Shown here piece after piece: positions 1-5,021 of a stretch of 5,021 bases of DNA. Within the stretch, counting starts at the first letter, position 1; each line of letters starts with the position of its first letter. The notes beneath the pieces are model-generated. The model was not told where the DNA came from and did not search any database. It saw only the letters and a program-made list of their open reading frames with translations. The translations under genes and the position numbers were made by a program. The stretch comes from Paracoccaceae bacterium (lineage in GTDB: Bacteria; Pseudomonadota; Alphaproteobacteria; Rhodobacterales; Rhodobacteraceae): assembly GCA_003551745.1 (NCBI GenBank), contig PUNI01000053.1:1-5021 (forward strand), given 5' to 3'.

Positions 1-322
1 CAGGCGCGGGGGCGGCGGGCTCCGCTTCGGCGAGCGGCGTCGACCCGGAGACATGCGCCTCGCCGGCCCGCGTCTCGGGCTCGGGGCGCAGGCGGCGGAA
101 CACCAGCATGCTGCGGAACACGGTGCTGGTGGAGGTGCCCAGCAGCCCGCGGCTTTCCTCGCAGGGCAGCGTCTCGGCGCGCTGATACTCCCAGCCCTCC
201 TCGGCGAGCGCGTTCATCAGCTGCGCCAGCGCCAGCGCGAACCGGTCCTCCGGCGCCTTGACGCCCTTGGCCTTCACCCCCTGCGCGGGAGCGGGAACCA
301 CCTTGTAATCATACTTTGGCAC
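1..322 (-). CDS. DUF4177 domain-containing protein, C-terminus cut by the window edge
   Basis: A small protein of unknown function; 107 codons are visible and the gene continues past the left edge. The N-terminus reads MPKYDYKVVPAPAQGVKAKG, matching the opening I know from alphaproteobacterial DUF4177 proteins. The core around residues 43-53 (GWEYQRAETLP) and the strand SMLVFRRLRP at 71-80 complete the small domain. From about residue 80 the chain becomes Pro/Glu/Ala-rich and looks disordered. There is no signal peptide or membrane segment. The start is GTG (320-322), chosen because it gives the family N-terminus; a purine-rich GGGAAAAG lies at 326-333. An ATG at 333-335 is in another frame and hits a stop after eight codons. 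The gene lies 99 bp downstream of gatB on the same strand, so read-through from gatB is possible but not shown. No biochemical role can be assigned. Confidence 0.85.
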   Translation of the reverse strand, partial: MPKYDYKVVPAPAQGVKAKGVKAPEDRFALALAQLMNALAEEGWEYQRAETLPCEESRGLLGTSTSTVFRSMLVFRRLRPEPETRAGEAHVSGSTPLAEAEPAAPAP

Positions 323-421
323 GGTCTTTTCCCATCGTGTTGAGGTGTCGCGCCGCACTGCGGTGCACCGATGCGCTGATCTCGGCCCGCCACCGGCACG
401 CACTGCGCGTCCTGGGTCCGG

Positions 422-1933
422 TCACTGGCCGAGCCGTGCGGCGACGATTTGGTTGACCGCCTGCGGGTTGGCCTTGCCGCCGGTGGCCTTCATCACCTGG
501 CCGACGAACCAGGCGGCGAGCTTGGGGTTGGCTTTCGCCTTTTCCACCTGTGCGGGGTTGGCGGCGATCACCGCCTCCACCGCGGCTTCGATCTCGGCGG
601 CGTCGGTGACCTGACGCAACCCGCGGGCCTCGACGATCTGCGCCGGATCGCCCCCCTCCGTCCAGAGGATCTCGAACACGTCCTTGGCGATCTTGCCCGA
701 GATCTCGCCCGAGCCGATCAGGTCGATCAGCCCGCCGAGCTGGGCGGCGGAGACGGGGCTTTCGGTGATGCCGAGCCCTTGCTTGTTGAGCCGGCCGAAA
801 AGCTCGTTGATCACCCAGTTCGCCGCCGCCTTGCCGTCGCGGCCCGTCGCCACCGCCTCGAAGAAATCGGCCGCCTCGATCTCGGCGGTCAGCACCCCGG
901 CGTCGTACTCGGTCACGCCATAGGCGGTGACGAAGCGCGCCTTCCGGGCGTCGGGCAGTTCCGGCAGCGTGGCCGCGATGCCGTCGACCCAGGCCTGTTC
1001 GATCTCCAGCGGCAGCAGGTCGGGGCAGGGGAAATAGCGGTAGTCATGCGCCTCTTCCTTGGAGCGCATGGAGCGGGTCTCGCCGCGGTTGGGGTCGTAG
1101 AGCCGGGTTTCCTGCACCACCTGCCCGCCGTCCTCGAGGATGGCGATCTGGCGGCGGGCCTCGAACTCGATGGCGGCCTGGATGAAGCGCATGGAGTTCA
1201 TGTTCTTCACCTCGCAGCGGGTGCCGAGATGGCACGCATCCCCCGTCTCGCGGAACCGCTCGTAGGCGCCGGGCCGGCAGACCGAGATGTTGACGTCGGC
1301 GCGCAGGTTGCCGTTCTGCATGTTGCCGTCGCAGGTGCCGAGATAGCGCAGGATCTGGCGCAGCTTGGCGAGATAGGCCGCCGCCTCCTCCGGGCCGCGG
1401 ATGTCGGGCCGGCTGACGATCTCCATCAGCGCGACGCCGGTGCGGTTGAGATCGACGAAGGAGAGCGCCGGATCCATGTCGTGGATCGACTTGCCGGCAT
1501 CCTGCTCGACATGGATGCGCTCGATCCGCACCATGCGGGCCTCGCCCGGGCCGAGGTCCACCCGCACCTCGCCCTCGCCCACCAGCGGGTGGTAGAGCTG
1601 GCTGATCTGATAGCCCTGCGGCAGGTCCGGATAGAAATAGTTCTTCCGGTCGAAGGCCGAGGTCAGGTTGATCCGCGCCTTCAGCCCCAGCCCGGTGCGC
1701 ACCGCCTGCTCGATGCAGAACTCGTTGAGCACCGGCAGCATCCCCGGCATGGCCGCGTCGACGAAGGAGACATTGGCGTTGGGCTCGGCGCCGAACGCGG
1801 TGGAGGCGCCCGAGAAGAGCTTGGCCTTTGACGCGACCTGGGCATGCACCTCCATGCCGATGACCAGCTCCCAGTCCTCCCGGGCGCCTTGGATCACCCT
1901 GGGCGCGGGTTCGGTGAAGGCGAGATCGAGCAT
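422..1933 (-). CDS. gatB: Aspartyl/glutamyl-tRNA amidotransferase subunit B (GatB)
   Basis: GatB of the cytoplasmic GatCAB complex. It binds the mischarged tRNA and activates the acyl group so that ammonia from GatA can convert Glu-tRNA(Gln) to Gln-tRNA(Gln) and/or Asp-tRNA(Asn) to Asn-tRNA(Asn). The protein is 503 aa, the normal family length. Visible family blocks are IGMEVHAQ (25-32), [18 protein letters not shown] (95-112), HVEQDAGKS (141-149), [15 protein letters not shown] (163-177), [17 protein letters not shown] (202-218), [15 protein letters not shown] (237-251) and the [16 protein letters not shown] stretch (287-302). A GatB/YqeY tail follows from about 350 to 503, with [18 protein letters not shown] at 469-486. 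The ATG at 1931-1933 is chosen because the family N-terminus starts there; only a weak GAGAG Shine-Dalgarno precedes it. The frame stays open upstream to 2182, but that stretch is antisense-frame shadow over the neighbouring gene. One oddity is Cys303 where an acidic residue is usual (FPDPDL or FPEPDL). gatC and gatA are not in the window. Confidence 0.98.
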   Translation of the reverse strand: MLDLAFTEPAPRVIQGAREDWELVIGMEVHAQVASKAKLFSGASTAFGAEPNANVSFVDAAMPGMLPVLNEFCIEQAVRTGLGLKARINLTSAFDRKNYFYPDLPQGYQISQLYHPLVGEGEVRVDLGPGEARMVRIERIHVEQDAGKSIHDMDPALSFVDLNRTGVALMEIVSRPDIRGPEEAAAYLAKLRQILRYLGTCDGNMQNGNLRADVNISVCRPGAYERFRETGDACHLGTRCEVKNMNSMRFIQAAIEFEARRQIAILEDGGQVVQETRLYDPNRGETRSMRSKEEAHDYRYFPCPDLLPLEIEQAWVDGIAATLPELPDARKARFVTAYGVTEYDAGVLTAEIEAADFFEAVATGRDGKAAANWVINELFGRLNKQGLGITESPVSAAQLGGLIDLIGSGEISGKIAKDVFEILWTEGGDPAQIVEARGLRQVTDAAEIEAAVEAVIAANPAQVEKAKANPKLAAWFVGQVMKATGGKANPQAVNQIVAARLGQ

Positions 1934-1965
1934 GGCAGGCTCTCGGAGTTGCGAAAAACCAGCGT

Positions 1966-1994
1966 GTTCTATGCGAGGCCAGAGCACCGGGCAA
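1966..1994 (-). promoter_or_regulatory. Candidate sigma70-type promoter for gatB
   Basis: Reading the minus strand, TTGCCC (1989-1994) and TAGAAC (1966-1971) are separated by exactly 17 bases. Each matches four of six consensus positions. Initiation would fall near 1958-1960, giving a leader of about 25 bases before the gatB ATG. The -35 element lies partly inside the 1987-2007 hairpin. In DNA this G+C-rich, such matches also occur by chance, so this is inference only. Confidence 0.3.
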
Positions 1995-2028
1995 GGGGCG
2001 TGCCCGGCAGGGAGGGCCCCCACGGGGC
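1987..2028 (-). terminator. Two short hairpins after the membrane-protein gene; possible weak terminator or attenuator
   Basis: In the minus-strand transcript, directly after the TGA at 2029-2031, there is GCCCC-GTG-GGGGC (2016-2028, 5-bp stem). Next comes CCGGGCA-CGCCCCT-TGCCCGG (1987-2007, perfect 7-bp stem with a 7-base loop). Neither is followed at once by a U tract; the nearest T run (TTTTT) is about 30 bases further on. The position between two genes fits a partial terminator, but without the U tract it is not a classical intrinsic one. Confidence 0.3.
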
Positions 2029-2748
2029 TCAGCCGCGCAACATGCGCGCGAGCGTGGCGGCCATCGCGGCGATCCCGAGGGCCGCCAGCGCCGCCAGCGC
2101 CAGCCGGCCGGCGCCGGCATTGGCCACCACCACGGCCGCCAGCGCCCAGATGACCGTCAGCCCGTATTCGGGCGCCCGCCACAGCCAGAGCTGCACCAGA
2201 ACGGCCATCGCCACGGCGCCGACGAGCGCTGCCACCGCCGCCCAGGTCTCGGCCAGCACGCCGTAGCCGCCCAGCATCAGCCCCACCGCAACCCAGGACG
2301 CCGCGGTCAGCCAGCCGGCGTAGACCCCGAGCGGCAGCTGGCCGATCCAGCGGTCGGGGCTGCGACCGGCCCAGCCGGCCTGCCGCCCCGTCAGCACCAG
2401 CGCGGCCAGCGCGCCGCCCAGCATCACCCAGATCAGCACCGTCGCCCAGACCGCGCTTGTGTTGGCCACGGCGATCCAGCTTGCGCCGACGCCGAGGCTG
2501 ACGATCAGGGGCCAGCGCCCGGCATCCCAGGCCCGGTCGTCGGCCCGCGCCAGCAGCCCGAAGCCCGCATGCAGCACGAGGCCCAGATAGATCGGCCCCC
2601 AGATCGCGAAGGCATAGCCCGCGGGCTGCACCGGCGGGCGGAGTTGCGGGATCGGGAAGAGATCGGGCGCGAAGCCGCCGAAGCCCTCGGTGAAGAAGGG
2701 CGAGGCCACGAACATCAGGGCGCCCGCCAGCACCAGGATCGCCTTCAT
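2029..2748 (-). CDS. Tryptophan-rich multi-spanning membrane protein, TspO/MBR-related
   Basis: An integral inner-membrane protein of 239 aa with 14 tryptophans and no recognisable soluble domain. Hydrophobic segments by eye are about 1-18, 43-66, 80-97, 99-120, 138-160, 168-189, 195-212 and 214-236. The signature [20 protein letters not shown] (38-57) resembles the Pro/Trp-rich segment of Tsp[16 protein letters not shown] (138-152) resembles the PYLAWVSFA region of TspO TM5. Proteins of this length are commonly annotated as tryptophan-rich sensory protein. Canonical TspO (about 160 aa, five helices) binds porphyrins and other tetrapyrroles; I cannot show that here. The extra two or three C-terminal helices have no counterpart in short TspO. 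The ATG at 2746-2748 is chosen because the protein then begins with its first membrane helix (MKAILVLAG). A TTG at 2803-2805 would add 19 polar residues and has a much better ribosome-binding site. The gene lies 49 bp behind serS and probably shares its transcript. Confidence 0.8.
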   Translation of the reverse strand: MKAILVLAGALMFVASPFFTEGFGGFAPDLFPIPQLRPPVQPAGYAFAIWGPIYLGLVLHAGFGLLARADDRAWDAGRWPLIVSLGVGASWIAVANTSAVWATVLIWVMLGGALAALVLTGRQAGWAGRSPDRWIGQLPLGVYAGWLTAASWVAVGLMLGGYGVLAETWAAVAALVGAVAMAVLVQLWLWRAPEYGLTVIWALAAVVVANAGAGRLALAALAALGIAAMAATLARMLRG

Positions 2749-2797
2749 CCGGCGCGTGCCGCCCTCGCCCGACAGCGCCTCGGTCTCCGATTTCAGG

Positions 2798-4090
2798 TCA
2801 GACAAGCGCGCCCTCCGGGGTGATCCGCGTCCTGCCTCCCATGTAGGGATGCAGCGCCTGCGGCAACACCACCCCGCCGTCTTCGGTTTGCCCGTTCTCG
2901 ACCACCGCGATCAGCGTGCGCCCCACGGCGAGGCCCGAGCCGTTGAGCGTGTGCACGAATTCGGGCTTGCCGCCGGCCGCGGGGCGGAAGCGGGCGTTCA
3001 TGCGCCGCGCCTGGAAATCGCCGCAGACCGAGACCGAGCTGATCTCGCGGTAGGTGCCCTGTCCGGGCAGCCAGACCTCGATGTCGTGGGTCTTGCGCGC
3101 CCCGAAGCCCATGTCGCCGGTGCAGAGCACGACCGTGCGGTAGGGCAGGCCGAGGCGTTCGAGGATGTCCTCGGCGCAGCGGGTCATGCGTTCGTGTTCG
3201 TCGAGCGCGGTCTCGGGCGTGGTGATCGAGACCATCTCGACCTTCTCGAACTGGTGCTGGCGCAGCATGCCGCGGGTGTCCTTGCCGGCGCTGCCGGCTT
3301 CCGACCGGAAGCACTGGGTATGGGCGACATGGCGGCGGGGCAGGGTGGCCTCCTCGACGATCTCGCCCGCGACGAGGTTCGTCAGCGTCACCTCGGCCGT
3401 GGGCACCAGCCACCAGCCGTTGGTGGTCTCGTAGCTGTCCTCGCCGAACTTCGGAAGCTGCCCGGTGCCCAGCATCATCTCGGGGCGGACGAGCACCGGC
3501 GTCCACGTCTCCGTCAGGCCGTTCTCGGTGATGTGGACGTCGAGCATGAACTGTGCCAGCGCCCGCTGCAGCCGGGCCACCGCGCCGGAGAGCACCACGA
3601 AGCGGGCGCCCGAGAGCCGGGCCGCGGCCTCGAAATCCATGCCGGCGGCGATGCCGGGGATCTCGAAATGCTCGCGCGCCGGAAAGCCGAACTCGGGTTG
3701 CGTCCCCCGGCGGCGGATCTCGACATTGTCGGCCTCGTCGGCGCCGTCGGGGACGTCGTCCAGCGGCAGGTTGGGGATGCCCAGCAGAATCTCCTCGAGC
3801 CGGGCATCCTCGGCGCGGGCCTCGTCTTCCAGACGGGCGATCTCGGCCTTCTTCTCGGCCATGAGCGCGCGCAGTCGCTGGAACTCGGCCTCCTCGCCGC
3901 GCGCCTTGGCCGCCCCCACCGCCTTCGAGGCGGCGTTCTGGGCGGCCTTCGCCTCCTCGGCGGCGTGGATGCGGGCCCGCCGGGCGGCGTCGATCGCCAG
4001 GATCTCGGCCGACTGCGCCGGCAGCCCCCGTCGCGCGAGTGCGGCGTCGAAGGCCTCGGGTGCGTCGCGGATCGCGCGGATGTCGTGCAT
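2798..4090 (-). CDS. serS: Seryl-tRNA synthetase (SerRS)
   Basis: A cytoplasmic class II aminoacyl-tRNA synthetase that attaches serine to tRNA(Ser) with ATP; the product is also the precursor of Sec-tRNA where selenocysteine is used. It has 430 aa, normal for the family. Residues about 27-100 are Ala/Glu/Arg/Lys-rich heptads, the antiparallel coiled-coil arm that grips the long variable arm of tRNA(Ser). The catalytic domain follows: motif 1 region around 175-205, the serine-binding TAE loop at 231-233, motif 2 as FRSEAG (261-266) with [15 protein letters not shown] (271-285), and motif 3 as [17 protein letters not shown] (383-399) with the conserved Arg391. All key elements are intact. The ATG at 4088-4090 gives the family N-terminus MHDIRAIRD, with AAGGGGG at 4097-4103 six bases upstream. 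The open frame reaches 4816, but that part is antisense to the ATPase gene. It is divergent from that gene and is followed closely by the membrane-protein gene. Confidence 0.98.
   Translation of the reverse strand: MHDIRAIRDAPEAFDAALARRGLPAQSAEILAIDAARRARIHAAEEAKAAQNAASKAVGAAKARGEEAEFQRLRALMAEKKAEIARLEDEARAEDARLEEILLGIPNLPLDDVPDGADEADNVEIRRRGTQPEFGFPAREHFEIPGIAAGMDFEAAARLSGARFVVLSGAVARLQRALAQFMLDVHITENGLTETWTPVLVRPEMMLGTGQLPKFGEDSYETTNGWWLVPTAEVTLTNLVAGEIVEEATLPRRHVAHTQCFRSEAGSAGKDTRGMLRQHQFEKVEMVSITTPETALDEHERMTRCAEDILERLGLPYRTVVLCTGDMGFGARKTHDIEVWLPGQGTYREISSVSVCGDFQARRMNARFRPAAGGKPEFVHTLNGSGLAVGRTLIAVVENGQTEDGGVVLPQALHPYMGGRTRITPEGALV
2803..2816 (-). promoter_or_regulatory. Strong Shine-Dalgarno plus TTG inside the serS end: alternative start of the membrane-protein gene
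   Basis: On the minus strand GGAGGG (2811-2816) is followed by five bases and then TTG (2803-2805), in frame with the membrane-protein gene. Using it would add the N-terminal stretch [19 protein letters not shown] and overlap serS by 8 bp, the arrangement expected for translational coupling. The downstream ATG at 2746-2748 has only a distant GAGGGC (12 bases away). The GGAGGG also encodes serS codons near TPEGALV, so it may be coincidental. Confidence 0.4.
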
Positions 4091-4225
4091 GGCCTGCCCC
4101 CTTGCGTGATCGTCCCGCCCCGGCGGATAGCCCATCGCGCCGGGCGACGGAAGCAGGGCCCCGCGCGGCTTGACCGCGCCGGCTGCCCGTGCAGCATGCA
4201 GCCCGCAGCGGAGGGGGAATTGCCC
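4091..4225. promoter_or_regulatory. Divergent intergenic region between serS and the MoxR-type ATPase gene
   Basis: These 135 bases separate two genes transcribed away from each other, so promoters for both should lie here. Towards the ATPase there is a TTGACC (4170-4175) that could be a -35 box, but 16 to 17 bases downstream only a poor -10 (CAGCAT, 4192-4197) is seen. If used, transcription would begin near 4204, downstream of the ATG at 4196 and consistent with the GTG start at 4226. Towards serS I find only a weak TATCCG on the minus strand. No T-box, riboswitch or tRNA-like fold was recognised. Confidence 0.4.
4163..4179. repeat. Perfect 6-5-6 inverted repeat overlapping a TTGACC box
   Basis: GCGCGG (4163-4168), spacer CTTGA (4169-4173), CCGCGC (4174-4179) form a perfect 6-bp inverted repeat. 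It covers the possible -35 element at 4170-4175. It could be an operator half-site pair or a small hairpin. In sequence this rich in G and C a 6-bp repeat may be chance, so function is inference. Confidence 0.35.
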
Positions 4226-4228
4226 GTG
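4210..4228 (+). promoter_or_regulatory. Shine-Dalgarno and GTG start of the MoxR-type ATPase gene
   Basis: GGAGGGGG (4210-4217) precedes two in-frame candidate starts: TTG at 4220-4222 (2 bases after the purine run) and GTG at 4226-4228 (8 bases after it). The GTG has the more usual spacing. The in-frame ATG at 4196-4198 has no recognisable ribosome-binding site before it. This run therefore decides the start in favour of 4226, adding no residues before [10 protein letters not shown]. Confidence 0.5.
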
Positions 4229-5021
4229 GGTCAGAACCTGCAATCGATCGACAGCGTGCAGCCCCTGCTCGCCGCGCAGGGCTATGTCGCCGACCGCGCG
4301 CTGGCGACGGTGGTCTTCCTCGCGCTGCGGCTCGGCCGGCCGCTGTTCCTCGAAGGCGCGGCCGGGGTGGGCAAGACCGAGATCGCCAAGGTGCTGGCCG
4401 CAGCCCTCGGCCGCCGGCTGATCCGGCTGCAATGCTACGAGGGGCTCGATGCCGGCTCGGCGGTCTATGAATGGAACTTCGCCGCGCAGATGATCGCCAT
4501 CCGCGCCGCCGAGGCTGCGGGCGGGGCCGACCGCGACCATCTGCGCCACGAACTCTTCTCCGAGGAGTTCCTGATCGCACGGCCGCTGCTGGAGGCCATG
4601 CGTCCGCAGGATGGCGGCCCGCCGGTGCTCCTGATCGACGAGATCGACCGCACCGACGAGCCCTTCGAGGCGTTCCTCTTGGAAGCGCTGTCGGATTTCC
4701 AGGTGACGATCCCCGAGATGGGCACGATCCGCGCGCCGTCCCCGCCCGTCGTGATCCTCACCTCCAACCGCACCCGCGAGGTGCATGACGCGCTCAAGCG
4801 CCGCTGCCTCTATCACTGGGTGGGCTATCCCAGCTTCGACCGCGAGATCGAGATCCTGCAGGCGCGCGCGCCGGAGGCCTCGGACCGGCTGTCGCGCGAG
4901 GTGGTGGCCTTCGTGCAGCGGCTGCGCGGCGAGGACCTGTTCAAGACGCCCGGCGTGCCCGAAACCATCGACTGGGCGAAATGCCTGCTGGCGCTCGACG
5001 TGATCGCGCTCAGCCCCGAGG
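4226..5021 (+). CDS. MoxR-family AAA+ ATPase (CoxD-like), C-terminus cut by the window edge
   Basis: A cytoplasmic AAA+ ATPase of the MoxR group, chaperone-like enzymes that help assemble or insert metal cofactors into other proteins. 265 codons are visible. Walker A is GAAGVGKT (44-51), Walker B is VLLIDEID (134-141), sensor 1 is ILTSN (177-181), and the RRC at 192-194 within [10 protein letters not shown] is a likely arginine-finger region. The blocks [12 protein letters not shown] (64-75), AVYEWNF (79-85) and [16 protein letters not shown] (153-168) match the CoxD-like branch, which accompanies CO dehydrogenase maturation in carboxydotrophs but also occurs without it. Roughly 15-30 C-terminal residues are probably missing. 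The start is taken as GTG at 4226 because GGAGGGGG precedes it; an in-frame ATG at 4196 would add ten residues. The usual partner, a VWA-domain CoxE-like protein, would lie just beyond the right edge. No cox structural gene is visible, so the substrate is unknown. Confidence 0.9.
   Translation, partial: MGQNLQSIDSVQPLLAAQGYVADRALATVVFLALRLGRPLFLEGAAGVGKTEIAKVLAAALGRRLIRLQCYEGLDAGSAVYEWNFAAQMIAIRAAEAAGGADRDHLRHELFSEEFLIARPLLEAMRPQDGGPPVLLIDEIDRTDEPFEAFLLEALSDFQVTIPEMGTIRAPSPPVVILTSNRTREVHDALKRRCLYHWVGYPSFDREIEILQARAPEASDRLSREVVAFVQRLRGEDLFKTPGVPETIDWAKCLLALDVIALSPE

Noticed and set aside
309..335. Eight-codon upstream ORF (ATG at 333-335) overlapping the DUF4177 start
   Set aside because: It is too short to judge, has no clear ribosome-binding site, and is readily explained by chance.
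353..363. Palindrome CCGCA-C-TGCGG between gatB and the DUF4177 gene
   Set aside because: The one-base centre leaves only a 3-bp RNA stem with a usable loop, and no T tract follows. It is not convincing as a terminator or operator.
449..1831. A long plus-strand open frame (460 codons) opposite gatB
   Set aside because: It lies wholly antisense to a certain gene. Its His/Gly/Leu/Ala/Arg-rich composition is what G+C-rich antisense frames give, and it resembles no family.
1044..2120. A second minus-strand open frame over gatB, Arg/Pro/Gly-rich
   Set aside because: It is a frame-shifted reading of gatB with typical high-GC shadow composition and no domain.
1934..2182. Upstream extension of the gatB frame
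   Set aside because: GatB homologues start at the MLDLAF-type N-terminus. The extra 83 codons overlap the membrane-protein gene in another frame and are Gly/Ala/Arg-rich shadow.
2793..4580. A 595-codon minus-strand open frame over serS and the ATPase gene
   Set aside because: It is a frame-shifted shadow of serS, strongly Arg/Gly/Pro-rich, without any recognisable domain.
4091..4816. Upstream extension of the serS frame into the ATPase gene
   Set aside because: SerRS family length and N-terminus fit the ATG at 4088-4090, which has a good Shine-Dalgarno. The extension is antisense to the ATPase coding sequence.

Overview
The window is very G+C-rich and G/C dominates codon third positions. 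Four of the five genes read like alphaproteobacterial, most likely Rhodobacterales (Rhodobacter/Cereibacter/Paracoccus-type), proteins. This assignment rests on protein wording I recognise, not on a database search. The DNA looks chromosomal. I see no transposase, phage gene, CRISPR array, tRNA or rRNA, and no stretch longer than about 135 bases lacks a gene.

Layout, left to right: (1) 1-322, minus strand, the N-terminal part of a small DUF4177-type protein that runs off the left edge. (2) 422-1933, minus, complete gatB, the B subunit of the Asp-tRNA(Asn)/Glu-tRNA(Gln) amidotransferase. (3) A 95-bp gap (1934-2028) with two short hairpins and a plausible sigma70-like promoter for gatB. (4) 2029-2748, minus, a tryptophan-rich multi-spanning membrane protein related to the TspO/MBR group. 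(5) 2798-4090, minus, complete serS, seryl-tRNA synthetase. (6) A 135-bp divergent intergenic region (4091-4225) holding a 6-5-6 inverted repeat. (7) 4226 to the right edge, plus strand, the first 265 codons of a MoxR/CoxD-type AAA+ ATPase.

serS and the membrane-protein gene are close enough to be co-transcribed; a TTG start would even overlap the serS stop. gatB may have its own promoter, with the DUF4177 gene 99 bp behind it. serS and gatB both supply aminoacyl-tRNA for translation: one charges Ser-tRNA, the other converts mischarged Glu-tRNA(Gln) and/or Asp-tRNA(Asn). The membrane protein and the DUF4177 protein have no evident link to that job. The divergent MoxR-type ATPase probably starts a separate unit, whose usual partner (a VWA-domain CoxE-like protein) would lie beyond the right edge.

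This is mainly ordinary housekeeping DNA. I found no convincing new biological system. The points most worth a second look are the extended TspO-like membrane protein, its ambiguous start overlapping serS, and the inverted repeat in the divergent promoter region.
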